Source of the DNA: Caryophanales bacterium
Lineage (GTDB): Bacteria > Bacillota > Bacilli > JARBTR01
Direction of reading: 5' to 3'
Assembly (NCBI GenBank): GCA_029240105.1
Contig: JARBTR010000005.1
Location: forward strand, 186,001-250,000
Length of the DNA: 64,000 nucleotides
In this document: positions 1 through 9,697 of the stretch, in pieces
How the letters are laid out: every line of letters starts with the position of its first letter
Position numbering within the stretch: position 1 is the stretch's first letter
Translations under genes and position numbers: made by a program
The notes under the pieces: model-generated
Told to the model about the DNA's origin: nothing
The model's input: only the letters and a program-made list of their open reading frames with translations
Databases searched by the model: none

Positions 1-130
1 GTAGACCTTCTCTTGTTATAGATTCGCAAAATTTAATATTTAATAATCGATTATTAGTTGCAAGAGAAGTCTTACCCCTTCCTTGTAATTGAATCTTATA
101 ATTATATAGCTTATCTAATAAATCACTCAT
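1..130 (-). CDS. Hypothetical protein, N-terminal part (runs off the window)
   Basis: An ATG (complement of 128-130) follows a GGAGG ribosome binding site with good spacing and opens a frame that stays open to the window edge, giving about 43 residues that begin MSDLLDKLYNYKIQLQG. The peptide is lysine- and leucine-rich. I do not recognise a family from this fragment, and the rest lies outside the window. The start is supported by the ribosome binding site; the function is unknown. Confidence 0.5.
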   Translation of the reverse strand, partial: MSDLLDKLYNYKIQLQGRGKTSLATNNRLLNIKFCESITREGL

Positions 131-693
131 ATTAACCTCCGTTTATCAAATATAATTTAAATATTATACTAGTTATTAAAGTAGTTGTTAGTAAAATGCA
201 ACTACTTAAGTAGCTGAGGAATGACAATAAATAGGTCTTTTCTTAAATCAGGACAGCATTAAGAAAAATACATAAGTTAAAATTAGAATGAGGTGATTAA
301 GAGCAACTAATTTTAGTAAATAGAAATCTTAAAATATATTACTGCATTAACACTTCACCCCAAACAAAGCAGAACTCCTCGTTAATTACACAAATCGAAC
401 AATTTTTTATCATATAATTAAAATCAGAAAACATTTTATTCTTTATAAGAGACGACATTACCATTTAATCGCATCTCCCCTCTTTTCCAAACCATAACAA
501 AACTGACCAAGCAAAATAATTAAATGATTATAACATTTGTTAATTTTGCAATATTTTCAATATATTATTATTAAAAAAATGACCAATCTAACATTCTCAT
601 ACAAATGGATTATGTTATGATACACAAAGAACTTTTCCACTTTTCTAGGAAAGTAGAATGACTTACAAAGTACTTATCGAAAGTTGAGATATA
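131..693. other. Intergenic region, 563 bp, no gene seen
   Basis: AT-rich spacer between two divergent genes. A small hairpin is visible at 181-205 (GTAGTTG pairing with CAACTAC). No open frame with a ribosome binding site was found. It presumably holds the promoters of both flanking genes, but I could not assign -35/-10 boxes confidently. No FNR-like box like those at fdhD and tRNA-Sec was seen. Confidence 0.4.
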
Positions 694-1434
694 ATGGCCG
701 CTTCTGAATTAATAAAATTTGTAGATGCTACAAAATGTCATGGTTGTAGGGCATGCATGGTTGCATGTAAAAACTGGAATGACCTTCCGGCAGAACCCGA
801 AGAATTTAACGGTTACAATTCACACGAAAAATTAACAGCGTCGACTTGGAATTTAGTTACTTTTAATGAAGTTGAAAGTGAAACAAGTCCGAACGGTTTC
901 GAATGGCTAATTGCACCAATGTCTTGTTTACACTGCGAAGTTGCTGCATGCGAAATCTCTTGTCCAAAAGAAGCGATGTATCACACTCCATTTGGTTCTG
1001 TTCTTACAGACCCTGAAAAATGTACTGGTTGTGGCATTTGTGTAAAAAGTTGTGGATTTGATGTTATAAGACTTGGAAAGAAAATGGTGAATGGTGTAGA
1101 GAAAACCATATCGATGAAGTGTACACTATGTACCGATCGATTAGCAGAAGGAATTCTCCCAGCGTGCGTAACAACTTGTTCTACAGACGCTATAAAATTC
1201 GGATTGCGTGAAGAAATGATGCAGTATGCGGAAGAAAGACTTGAAGTTGTAAGAGATCGCTTTCCAAATGCCCAAGTTTACAATACGGAGAAAATCGGTT
1301 CCGGTGCCATGGTTTACCTTTTAGCAGATAAACCATCCGTTTACAACTTACCAGAAGATCCTGAGTTATTGCCTCGTTTGCAAAGAATGCTTGCTAAAAA
1401 AGCAGAAAAAGCACAACAACAAGCTGAGCAATAA
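694..1434 (+). CDS. Orphan FdnH/HybA-type four-cluster ferredoxin subunit
   Basis: A 246-residue iron-sulfur protein of the formate dehydrogenase beta-subunit family. Four cysteine groups are visible: CHGCRACMVAC near residue 15, CLHCEVAACEISC near 80, CTGCGICVKSC near 110 and CTLC...CVTTC near 145, enough for four [4Fe-4S] clusters. It is clearly paralogous to the beta subunit at 8068-8913 (shared N-terminal CRACMVACKNWNDLP) but ends in a charged lysine/glutamine tail and lacks that protein's C-terminal membrane anchor, so it is probably soluble or a partner of another catalytic subunit. No alpha or cytochrome subunit is adjacent, and the ribosome binding site is weak. An electron-transfer role is inferred. 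Confidence 0.8.
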   Translation: MAASELIKFVDATKCHGCRACMVACKNWNDLPAEPEEFNGYNSHEKLTASTWNLVTFNEVESETSPNGFEWLIAPMSCLHCEVAACEISCPKEAMYHTPFGSVLTDPEKCTGCGICVKSCGFDVIRLGKKMVNGVEKTISMKCTLCTDRLAEGILPACVTTCSTDAIKFGLREEMMQYAEERLEVVRDRFPNAQVYNTEKIGSGAMVYLLADKPSVYNLPEDPELLPRLQRMLAKKAEKAQQQAEQ

Positions 1435-1460
1435 TTAATCCTTAATGAATCCTATAAAGC

Positions 1461-1496
1461 AAAACGACTGTCATCTTGAATGGCAGTCGTTTTTTA
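1461..1496 (+). terminator. Rho-independent terminator after the orphan ferredoxin gene
   Basis: Stem ACGACTG...CAGTCGT followed by a run of T. It lies 27 bp after the stop codon of the ferredoxin-like gene. Confidence 0.8.
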
Positions 1497-1546
1497 GTGT
1501 ACAAATTTTTTGATTATGAATAGTGTAAAAAAATATATATAAACTC

Positions 1547-1798
1547 TTAACCTTGTAACCCATTCGCTTGTCGTTCCATGTTTTCAACGACAACATCATG
1601 TATATCGCCCAATGAAGCACAATATTCAAGTACTTTCCAAGGAGTATTTGTGTGAAAATGAATCTTTATCAATTCTTCATCTCCAACTGCAAGCAAACTG
1701 TCTCCCTCTATGTTTTTAGTAATATATTCGTTTATTTCATTTTCTGAAAGATTTTCGCCCTCAATTAATAACTGAACATCAAATTTATATTCAAGCAT
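1547..1798 (-). CDS. Small protein resembling the FakA/YloV C-terminal domain
   Basis: An 83-residue protein whose core (VQLLIEGENLSENEINEYI, then GDSLLAVGDEELIKIHFHTN and a final VVENM) matches the C-terminal domain pattern of FakA/YloV (DAK-like fatty-acid kinase) proteins. The kinase and middle domains are absent, so it cannot be a complete kinase. Free-standing copies of this domain occur in Bacillales; their function is not established to my knowledge. It lies downstream of folC on the same strand with a 60-bp gap and may be cotranscribed with it. Confidence 0.6.
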   Translation of the reverse strand: MLEYKFDVQLLIEGENLSENEINEYITKNIEGDSLLAVGDEELIKIHFHTNTPWKVLEYCASLGDIHDVVVENMERQANGLQG

Positions 1799-1858
1799 AA
1801 GTTCCCCGTCCCCTTTTTACAAATCCCTATTTATATAGTAGAAAAGTAAAAACTTTTC

Positions 1859-3139
1859 CTATTTATTCCTGAAAAAAGCCTCTCGCACTTCTTTAACCAA
1901 TTGAAGCGATCCAACAACTACCGTCACATCCGCCTTCTTTTCAGAAAATTTTAATTGCGTTAAATCTTTAACGAGTTTCTTTCTACTAGACTTAGATAGC
2001 GCATAAAGGTCTTCAGCTTTCGCACTTCTTTCATGCTTCATTTCAGTAAAGAAAATTTCATTTACTGCCGCATCCAATTGTGCAATCATTGCCGCTGCAT
2101 CCTTGTCTTTAAAGCAAGAGAACACAAATTTGATATTCTTCTCCATATATTTTCTCTTCAAGGTATCAAGAAGCACGGAAATACCTGCTGGATTATGCCC
2201 ACCATCTAGAATGACATATGGCTTTCGTGAAACAAGTTCGAATCGCCCAGGCCATTTACAATTTTCTAACCCTTTTCGGACCGCTTCGTGAAAAACGCGA
2301 GTATTGTACTGTTCTTTTAAAACTTCACAAACCATAAGCGCCACGGAGGCATTCTCAACTTGATGCATGCCGTTTAATTCGATATGCAAATCCTCGTGAA
2401 CAAGATCCAATTCCCTATAAAAATTAAAGAGTTCTCCATCTTCATGAAAATATTCCACATCAATAGCAAATCCTTTATAAAATGCATATAGTTCCGATTT
2501 GCACTGCATAGCCCTTTCTTGAATCACTTCCAGAACAGATGGATCCAGTTTGCCGACAACAACAGGCTTCCCAGGCTTAATAATTCCTGCCTTCTCTGCA
2601 GCAATCTTTTCTACTGTATCCCCTAAAAATTGTGCATGTTCCATTGAAATCGTTGTAATAACGGAGATTATCGGGTTAACTACATTAGTAGAATCCAACC
2701 GTCCGCCCATCCCCGTTTCTATTAAAACGAAATCAGGTTTCTTTTTTTCAAAGTAACGCAATGCTACAAGAGTAATCCATTCAAATTCCGTTAACTCTTC
2801 AGGTTTACTTACCTTTTCAACCAGTTCATTCGATATTTCTAAAAATTCATCCTCAGAAATCATTTCATGATTGTACATGATTTGATCGAGCATCTGTTTT
2901 TGTGCTGGTGACGTAAAGCTACCAACTGAAAAGCCCTGAGCTATCAAAATCTCTTTAGTAAATTGCAGTGTTGAACCTTTCCCATTGGAACCTGCATAAT
3001 GAATAACCTTCAGATCTTTTTCAGGATTCCCTAGTTCCTTACAAGCTAGCTCCATTCGGTCTAATCCAAGATTAATCCCACTTTTCTTCTGTTTCTCTTC
3101 TAAATAGTTGTTCAATTGTTCAATTGTTGCAAACTCCAT
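1859..3139 (-). CDS. folC: Bifunctional folylpolyglutamate synthase/dihydrofolate synthase
   Basis: A 426-residue Mur-ligase-family enzyme that adds glutamate to folates using ATP, in the cytoplasm. The P-loop GSNGKGST is near residues 50-57. The ETGMGGRLDSTN motif and the SMEHAQFLGDTVEKIAAEKAGI segment typical of FolC are present, as is the C-terminal LDGGHNP motif. Length is normal for the family. It may support one-carbon/formate metabolism next to the formate dehydrogenase genes, but that link is inference. The ATG start is followed directly by a canonical FolC N-terminus. Confidence 0.93.
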   Translation of the reverse strand: MEFATIEQLNNYLEEKQKKSGINLGLDRMELACKELGNPEKDLKVIHYAGSNGKGSTLQFTKEILIAQGFSVGSFTSPAQKQMLDQIMYNHEMISEDEFLEISNELVEKVSKPEELTEFEWITLVALRYFEKKKPDFVLIETGMGGRLDSTNVVNPIISVITTISMEHAQFLGDTVEKIAAEKAGIIKPGKPVVVGKLDPSVLEVIQERAMQCKSELYAFYKGFAIDVEYFHEDGELFNFYRELDLVHEDLHIELNGMHQVENASVALMVCEVLKEQYNTRVFHEAVRKGLENCKWPGRFELVSRKPYVILDGGHNPAGISVLLDTLKRKYMEKNIKFVFSCFKDKDAAAMIAQLDAAVNEIFFTEMKHERSAKAEDLYALSKSSRKKLVKDLTQLKFSEKKADVTVVVGSLQLVKEVREAFFRNK

Positions 3140-3408
3140 GCGATCACCTATATTCTTAAAAGAAGATTTCTATTTTGTTTAATAATTGATTCACCACAAG
3201 GGAAAAATCAAACTGTCGAACCTATTATATTTCTTCCTTGCCTTTCACTCAACCCATACTTGCGAACTTAACAATTCACAAATAAAAAGTTCCATTTAGG
3301 TTATTGTGATATTTTACATATATAATAGTAGAAATTTTATGTACATTTATAATAGAAGAAATTATAAGCACATTACATGTATCTCATTATTAGAAATACG
3401 GTGACCAT

Positions 3409-4005
3409 ATGAATTTTACAATTGTAATCCTTTCCGGCGGGAAATCCTCACGGATGGGACAAACCAAAGCTTTCTTGCCTATTGGCAATCAAACAGAGAT
3501 AGAACGTTTAACCGAATTTGCAAAATCGTTAACAAATCAAGTTATGATTGTGACAAATGATTTTGATTCGTACAAGCATCTAGATGTGCATTTGGTTGAA
3601 GATATCCGCAAAGGATACGGTCCACTCGCTGGACTAGAGGCAGCATTGTCTGCGACTTCCACCGAAGTTAATTTTGTGATTGCCTGTGACATGCCATTCG
3701 TTCGTAAGGATCTTTTGCAAGCGATTCTATCCGAGCTCGGAGAATACGACGTTGCCATTCCTCGTATCAATGGACTTCATCACCCGTTATTTGCAGCGTA
3801 TCGTAAATCTACCTTGCCGCTTCTAAAAGAAACACTCGATGAAGGTCATACAAAAATTATGATCTACTTAAATAAATGTAAAATTAAATGGCTAACCGAG
3901 ACAGACCTACCTCGTTTTGATAACTCTGCCTTTTTTAACATGAATAATCCCGAAGAATATGAGGAAGCCAAACGAATTTACAATTTGAGCCATTTGAAAC
4001 CTTAG
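3409..4005 (+). CDS. mobA: Molybdenum cofactor guanylyltransferase MobA
   Basis: A 198-residue nucleotidyltransferase that attaches GMP from GTP to molybdopterin to make the guanine dinucleotide cofactor used by formate dehydrogenases. The signature LSGGKSSRMGQTKAF (about residues 8-22) is intact, and the metal-binding ACDMPF motif is near residue 97. Length is normal. It is followed by a terminator and then the fdhD promoter, so it is transcribed separately from fdhD. A 269-bp divergent intergenic region separates it from folC. Confidence 0.93.
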   Translation: MNFTIVILSGGKSSRMGQTKAFLPIGNQTEIERLTEFAKSLTNQVMIVTNDFDSYKHLDVHLVEDIRKGYGPLAGLEAALSATSTEVNFVIACDMPFVRKDLLQAILSELGEYDVAIPRINGLHHPLFAAYRKSTLPLLKETLDEGHTKIMIYLNKCKIKWLTETDLPRFDNSAFFNMNNPEEYEEAKRIYNLSHLKP

Positions 4006-4032
4006 TCATTCCAATAAAACAAATACATGAAC

Positions 4033-4069
4033 ACGACTGTTTTTCTTATAAAATCAGTCGTTTTTTTTT
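4033..4069 (+). terminator. Terminator after mobA
   Basis: Stem ACGACTG/CAGTCGT with a 15-nt loop, followed by nine T. It separates mobA from the fdhD transcription unit. Confidence 0.8.
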
Positions 4070-4101
4070 GGAAAAATTCACTAGAAGATTCCTCCATTGA
4101 G

Positions 4102-4151
4102 TGTGATTTATCGCACAGTTTCAAAATGTGAAAGAAGCTATGATAAACAAG
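4102..4151 (+). promoter_or_regulatory. FNR-type box and promoter before fdhD
   Basis: TGTGATTTATCGCACA (4102-4117) matches the CRP/FNR consensus TGTGA-N6-TCACA with one mismatch. A -10 box TATGAT lies at 4139-4144, predicting transcription from about 4151. The box centre is then 41.5 bp upstream, the standard class II activator position. No good -35 box is present, as expected for an activator-dependent promoter. It predicts anaerobic activation of fdhD and perhaps the fdh genes downstream. Confidence 0.65.
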
Positions 4152-4283
4152 ACAAGATGTGTCGAAATTGTTTCACAAATATGTCCGAATTCGCAAGGCA
4201 AATTTTACTACAATTTAAGATGCTAAACTTATGTACTTGTACTATTCAAAAGTCTTTTTATCTTAAACTGAGAGGTTCATAAA

Positions 4284-5042
4284 ATGAGAGGTTGCCCAGA
4301 GGAATATCCGGTTCGTTTATATATCAATCAACAAGAAATTGCCGTCTTCCAATTGACAAAATCTGACTTAGAAGACTGGTCGTATGGTTATCTTTTCTCA
4401 GAAGGTTTTATAACCTCTGTAGAGGATGTAAAAGAAGTTCTCGTAAATGAAGAACTTGCAGAAATTCGTATCACACTTCAGAAGGATCTTCACATAGAGG
4501 ATTTTTCAAATAAAACAAAACATTACACAGCAGGTTGTGGACGTGGGGTTACATTCTTCTCGATGACGGATGTGAAATCGTTCAAACCTATCACTTCTGA
4601 TATAAAGTATTCACTTAGCTATTTGCTAAAAAAGAGAAGCGAGTTCGCACAGAATACGCCGAAGTATTTTGAAACAGGCGGTATGCATGGCGCAAGCATT
4701 CTACTAGCAGATGGTTCCCAAATCATTCGAGAGGATATTGGGAGACATAACGCAGTAGACAAAGTAATTGGTTTTGCATTCCGTAACGGTTTAGTAGCAG
4801 AGGAATTAGTTTTAATAACAACTGGTCGTATTTCTTACGAAATGCTTTCAAAAGCTGCAAAATTCGGATTCCCGGTCGTGGCATCTAGAACAGCCGCAAC
4901 CTTGCAAGCTATTCAACTAGCAAAGTTCCTAAACATAGAAGTTGTAGGCTACTTGCGAAACAAGAATTCTATGATTTATACTGGCACAGGTCGAGTGGAA
5001 AACGATTTCGAGGAAAGTTCTTTGCAACTTACAACCTCCTAG
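4284..5042 (+). CDS. fdhD: Formate dehydrogenase accessory sulfurtransferase FdhD
   Basis: A 252-residue FdhD-family protein. FdhD passes sulfur from a cysteine desulfurase to the Mo/W-bis-MGD cofactor before it enters formate dehydrogenase. The conserved region with the active cysteine (TAGCGRG, near residue 90), the ETGGMHGA motif and the REDIGRHNAVDK motif are visible. The ATG is preceded by GAGAGG. Compared with typical FdhD proteins, about 20 N-terminal residues before the EYPVRLYIN strand are missing and no in-frame upstream extension exists, so the N-terminus is unusually short. A 133-nt leader separates it from the predicted start of transcription. Confidence 0.9.
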   Translation: MRGCPEEYPVRLYINQQEIAVFQLTKSDLEDWSYGYLFSEGFITSVEDVKEVLVNEELAEIRITLQKDLHIEDFSNKTKHYTAGCGRGVTFFSMTDVKSFKPITSDIKYSLSYLLKKRSEFAQNTPKYFETGGMHGASILLADGSQIIREDIGRHNAVDKVIGFAFRNGLVAEELVLITTGRISYEMLSKAAKFGFPVVASRTAATLQAIQLAKFLNIEVVGYLRNKNSMIYTGTGRVENDFEESSLQLTTS

Positions 5043-5158
5043 AATCGGAAATTCAAAGGCTTACATTTTACAAGAGTTTAATATACTTTCCTTCGGGAGT
5101 ATCCCTTTAAGGGTTCATATATAATACTTCAAAATTTTTTCTTGAGAGGAGAAACAAA

Positions 5159-8068
5159 ATGGAGACACAAATCTCTAGACGTTCGTTCTTGAAGTTGTCT
5201 GGTGCTGCTGCGGCTACATTGGCTATCGTTCAGTTAGGTTTTGACGACTTTACTGCTCGTGCTGCTTCTTTGGAATGTTGTATATACAGAAGGTGACCCA
5301 GATCATCCAATTAACGAAGGTACTTTATGTTCAAAAGGAACAACTGTACGACAAGTTTACACTTCAGACTTACGTGTATTAAAACCTAGATATCGCGCAC
5401 CTGGTAGCGATACATGGGAAGAAAAAGATTGGGCTTGGATGTACGAGGAAATTGCAAAAAGAGCTAAAGATACTCGCGATCGTACATTTATAGCAAAAGA
5501 AAAAGATGCTGCAGGTAACGAAATTATCTGTAACAAGACAGAAGCAATCGCTTCTTTCGGTGGTGCTGCTTTAGACAATGAAGAAACCTACCTTATTACT
5601 AAGCTACTTCGCGGTGGTTTAGGTATGACTTACATTGAACATCAGGCCCGAATATGACACTCGTCTACGGTTGCCGGTCTGGCGCCTTCATTCGGTCGTG
5701 GTGCAATGACAAATCATTGGAACGACTTACAACACTCTGACGTTATTCTCGTAATGGGAGCTAACCCAGCAGAAAATCACCCAATCAGTTTCAAATGGAT
5801 TTTAAAAGCTAAGGAAAAGGGCGGAAAGGTGGTATGATTAAGTACATTATCGATACTTCAATGTATTTTGAAGAATACGTTAAAAACTATACAAACGCTT
5901 CATTTATCGTTGGCGATGGCTATGACTTCAAAGACGGTATCTTTAGCGGATATAACGAAGAAAAACGCTCTTACGACAGAGCAAAATGGGCATTTAAAAC
6001 AGTACCAGCAGTAGACGCTGCAGGGCAACCAATCCTTGATCCGGTTACTAAGCTACCTACAACTAAAACGGCTACTGACCCAACATTACAAGATCCTCGT
6101 TGTGTGTTCCAATTAATGAAGAAACACTATTCTCGTTATGATCTTGATACTGTATCAAGAACTACAGGAACACCAGTTGAACAATTAAAACAAGTTTATG
6201 ATATGTACGCTTCTACCGGTAGAAAAGATAAAGCTGGAACAATGATGTATGCAATGGGTATCACTCAACATACAGTTGGTTCAGAAAACGTTCGTGTTAT
6301 GGCAATGGTTCAGTTATTGCTTGGTAACATCGGTATCGCTGGCGGTGGTGTTAACGCACTACGTGGAGAATCAAACGTACAAGGTTCTACGGATTTTGGA
6401 CTTTTATATCACAATACAGCTGGATACATGGAAACTCCAACTGCAACTTTAGGTGATTCTACATGGGATGGCTTCATGGGTCGCATTACACCTAAAACAG
6501 GCTTCTTCTCAAATAAGAACAGATTCTATGTGGCACTACAAAAAGCTTTCTATGGTAAAAATGCAACTGCTGAAAACCAATGGGGATTAGATTACTTACC
6601 TAAGTTAACAGCTGGTAAAGATTACTCTCACATGAAAGTGTTTGAAGCAATGGCTGCTGGAACTATCGAAGGCGCATTTGTTTGGGGAGCTAACCCAGTT
6701 GTTGGTGGACCAAACGCGAAGCAAGAAAAATCAGCTCTTGCGAACCTTAAATGGTTGGTTATTGCAGATCTTTGGGAACATGAAACATCCGTTTTCTGGT
6801 CTAAAGAAGCTGGAAGCAACCCTGCTGACATTCAAACAGAAGTATTCTTCTTACCTGCTTGTGGCTCTTTTGAGAAAGAAGGATCTATTTCTAACTCTGG
6901 ACGTTGGATGCAATATCGTTGGGAAGCTATTAAACCAAAAGGTGAATCTAAAGCTGACTTAGAAATGCTTCATAACCTTGCTTTAAAATTAAAAGATTTA
7001 TATAAAACTAGTTCAAATCCGAATGATGCAGCTATTAATGCATTAACTTGGGACTTTGGCGGTGAAGGTCACCCAGATATAGATAAGGTCGCTCGTGAAA
7101 TTAATGGGTATGATTTAACAACTGGCAAACTTCTAAATGGTTTTGGAGTAATGACAACACCGGATGCTGTTCTTGGTAATTTCAGTTCTGGTAACTGGAT
7201 TTATTCTGGTTTCTACACTGAAAAGGATGGAAACAAATCGAAGAAGCGTGACAACGTAGACAAAGGTATTGGAAACTTCTTGAACTGGTCATTTGCTTGG
7301 CCTGCAAACCGTCGTATCCTTTACAACCGTGCATCTTGTGACTTACAAGGTAACCCTTATAACCCTAATAAAGTGGTTATTAAGTGGGGTGGCGGTAAAG
7401 ATGCTGTCACTGGCGCGCCTATATGGGGCGGAAATGACGTTCCTGACTTTGCTCCTACAAAGGCACCAGATGTTGCGGACGGCAGTGGTAAAAAACCATT
7501 TATCATGACTCCATCACTAGTTGGAAATCTATACGCACCAATGAACGAAGGTCCATTCCCTGAACACTATGAGCCATGGGAAAGCCCAGCGAAAAACAAT
7601 TTCTCATCAGTCCAATTAAACCCAGCTGTTAAATTCCCAGCTAAGGGCTTTGATCAAAAAGGTGAGGCAGATACATTCCCAATCGTTGCAACAACTTACC
7701 GTGTTTCTGAACACTGGCAAACAGGCGCAATGACTCGTAACCAAGAATGGTTATCAGAATTAGTTCCGCATATGTTCATTGAAATCAGTGAAGAACTTGC
7801 AAAAGAAAAAGGAATCAGTCACAAAGAAGAGGTTATCGTTTCTTCTGCTCGTGGCGAGATCAAAGCATTTGCTATGGTTACAAAACGTTTAAGACCGTAC
7901 ACTGTTAACGGCAAAAAGGTTCATGAAATCGGTATGCCATGGCAATTCGGTTTCAAAGGTTATGCGAAAGGTGCTAGTGCAAACACATTAACTCCTCATA
8001 TCGGAGATGCAAATACAACAATTCCTGAGTATAAAGCATTCCTATGTGATGTTAGGAGGGCTAAATAA
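5159..8068 (+). pseudogene. fdnG: Formate dehydrogenase-N alpha subunit, Sec-containing, broken by two internal deletions
   Basis: Homologue of the FdnG/FdoG catalytic subunit that oxidises formate at a Mo/W-bis-MGD centre with selenocysteine. The ATG at 5159, after GAGAGGAG, opens a twin-arginine signal (SRRSFLKLSG). The frame then shifts near 5272: the segment with the first CxxCxxxC of the [4Fe-4S] site is missing, and the frame resumes at VVYTEGDPDHP. It runs to an in-frame UGA at 5655-5657 inside HQARI-U-HSSTVAG, exactly where FdnG carries Sec. A second loss near 5830, between KGGK and MIKYIID, removes the expected VDPRFTRTxxxAD block and shifts the frame back. The rest to TAA at 8068 is complete, ending NTLTPHIGDAN...EYKAF. 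As read, no functional protein can be made. Confidence 0.8.
5655..5695 (+). promoter_or_regulatory. Selenocysteine UGA codon and bacterial SECIS hairpin
   Basis: The UGA (5655-5657) is followed by GGTTGCC (5669-5675), a GGTCT loop (5676-5680) and GGCGCC (5681-5686). The GGUCU apical loop and bulged U match the SelB-binding hairpin of Escherichia coli fdhF, at the right distance from the UGA. Together with selA, selB and tRNA-Sec in the window, this supports Sec insertion rather than termination. Confidence 0.85.
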
Positions 8069-8913
8069 TGGCAACTCTTAAATATGCTAAATTTGTTGAC
8101 ACAACAAAATGTGATGGCTGCCGTGCATGTATGGTTGCTTGTAAAAACTGGAATGACCTTCCAGTAGATCCAAAGGCTTTCGACGGAGCATTCAACGGAT
8201 ATGACTCACACGAAAAGTTAACAGCAAATACTTGGAACATAATCAAGTATACTGAAAAAACAAACAACACTCGTAACGAAGGTCTTGACTGGTTCATCGC
8301 TCACAACTCATGTTTCCACTGCGGAGTCGCGGCTTGTGAGAAAGCTTGTCCAGAAGGCGCAATCAGCCATACAGAATTTGGTTCAGTTGTTATTGACGAA
8401 GAGAAATGTGTTGCTTGCGGTTACTGTGTAGTGAACTGTACGTTTGATGTTATTCGCCTTGGTGAAAGAACTGTTAACGGCAAAAAGAAAAAGGTTTCAA
8501 CAAAATGTACATTATGTACAGATCGTTTAGATAACGGCTTACATCCAGCTTGTGTAACAGCATGTCATACTGGTTCTCTTGAATTTGGCGATCGCGCTGA
8601 AATGCTTGCAAAAGCTGAAGCACGCCTAGATGAAATTAAAGACCGTTATCCAAATGCTCAAATCTATAATCCAGAAGGTGTTGGCGAAACAACGATGTTC
8701 TACTTGTTAGCTGACAAACCGGAAACGTATGGATTACCTGTTAATCCAAAAGTTCCTACTTCATTAAAAGTATGGAAAGACTATGCTCAACCAGTAGGAA
8801 AACTATTGTTTGGAGCAACAACAATGGCTGTAGTGGCTGGGGTTGTTTCTAACCAATTGTTTAACCCAAGAGCTAAAGGCGAAACACACGAAGGAGGTCA
8901 TGACCATGAGTAA
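8068..8913 (+). CDS. fdnH: Formate dehydrogenase beta (iron-sulfur) subunit
   Basis: A 281-residue electron-transfer subunit of the formate dehydrogenase-N family. Four cysteine groups for [4Fe-4S] clusters are visible (CDGCRACMVAC near 15, CFHCGVAACEKAC near 87, CVACGYCVVNC near 117, then CTLC...CVTAC). A hydrophobic C-terminal segment near residues 248-263 (LLFGATTMAVVAGVV) matches the single membrane anchor of FdnH-type subunits. It would carry electrons from the alpha subunit to the membrane cytochrome. Its ATG overlaps the alpha stop codon (TAATG) and an AGGAGG lies just upstream, so the two are translationally coupled. Confidence 0.92.
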   Translation: MATLKYAKFVDTTKCDGCRACMVACKNWNDLPVDPKAFDGAFNGYDSHEKLTANTWNIIKYTEKTNNTRNEGLDWFIAHNSCFHCGVAACEKACPEGAISHTEFGSVVIDEEKCVACGYCVVNCTFDVIRLGERTVNGKKKKVSTKCTLCTDRLDNGLHPACVTACHTGSLEFGDRAEMLAKAEARLDEIKDRYPNAQIYNPEGVGETTMFYLLADKPETYGLPVNPKVPTSLKVWKDYAQPVGKLLFGATTMAVVAGVVSNQLFNPRAKGETHEGGHDHE

Positions 8914-9649
8914 AATGAGCAACAAATACAATAAGGGTCAACGTATGATCCGCCGTTTCGGTGCCATCCCTCGTTTATATCACTGGGTATATGTAGCATC
9001 TTTTGCAGTATTACTAGTATCTGGACTACCAAAATTATTCAAAGGTGATGAAATTAAAGTCATTTATAATATTTTTGGTGGTGCTGCAGGTGCACACCTT
9101 GTACACCGTATTGCTGCTGTAGTATTAATGGTTGCTTTCCCATTCTCTCTAGCATTTGATTGGAAAGGCATGAAAAAATGGTTACGTGAGTTAGTTGATT
9201 GGAGAAAACGCGATTTTGCATTCATCTCTGTTTTCCCTAAAGAATTCTTTGGTTTACACGCTGAATTCCCACCTCAAGGTTACTTAAATGGTGGTACAAA
9301 AATTAACTCAATTCTTCAAATTATCTGTTGCCTAGGTTTCAGTATTTCAGGACTGGCAATGTGGTTCCCAACTGTATTACCACACGAATTGCAACTTTGG
9401 ATGTATCCAATGCATATCACATTCGTTTGCTTATCTTCTGCAGTTGTTATGGGTCACATCTATCTTGCTGCTTTGCATCCAAATGCAAAAGGTGGTTTAC
9501 AAGGTATCATTACAGGATATGTTCCTGAGTTTTATGCTCGTGAACACCATGGCGCTTGGTTAGATGAACTAATTGAAGAAAACGAAACACTTCCTGCTGA
9601 TAAGAAATTGATCAGATCTTGGGATTCTGAAAAAGGTAAAGTAGTTTAA
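8906..9649 (+). CDS. fdnI: Formate dehydrogenase gamma subunit, membrane cytochrome b
   Basis: A 247-residue membrane protein with about four hydrophobic helices, and histidines at RLYHWVY, AHLVHRIAAV, YPMHITF and MGHIYLAALHP that fit haem b ligation in the FdnI family. It passes electrons to the quinone pool. I chose the ATG at 8906, after AAGGAGG at 8891-8897; the longer frame opening at 8843 lacks a ribosome binding site. It overlaps the end of the beta subunit by 8 bp. A terminator follows it. Confidence 0.9.
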   Translation: MSKMSNKYNKGQRMIRRFGAIPRLYHWVYVASFAVLLVSGLPKLFKGDEIKVIYNIFGGAAGAHLVHRIAAVVLMVAFPFSLAFDWKGMKKWLRELVDWRKRDFAFISVFPKEFFGLHAEFPPQGYLNGGTKINSILQIICCLGFSISGLAMWFPTVLPHELQLWMYPMHITFVCLSSAVVMGHIYLAALHPNAKGGLQGIITGYVPEFYAREHHGAWLDELIEENETLPADKKLIRSWDSEKGKVV

Positions 9650-9659
9650 TTTACTAAAG

Positions 9660-9697
9660 CGAGGTGCTGACCTTCAGTACAGCACCTCGTGTTTATT
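9660..9697 (+). terminator. Terminator after the formate dehydrogenase operon
   Basis: Perfect stem CGAGGTGCTG/CAGCACCTCG with a 10-nt loop, followed by GTTTATTTT. Some read-through into fdhE is possible. Confidence 0.8.

Noticed and set aside
1-693. A second FNR box before the orphan ferredoxin gene
   Set aside because: No TGTGA-N6-TCACA-like sequence was found there.
3300-3330. FNR half-site TTGTGATATTTTACAT before mobA
   Set aside because: Only one half matches and the spacing is wrong.
4097-4282. 61-codon frame upstream of fdhD
   Set aside because: It overlaps the FNR box and promoter and has no ribosome binding site or recognisable similarity.
5834-8068. Reading the 744-residue frame as a complete formate dehydrogenase
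   Set aside because: It lacks the N-terminal iron-sulfur site, the Sec residue and the twin-arginine signal, all of which lie upstream in other frames. It is the 3' part of one broken gene.
8843-8905. Extended N-terminus of the cytochrome b subunit
   Set aside because: It lies inside the beta subunit gene without a ribosome binding site; AAGGAGG marks the ATG at 8906.
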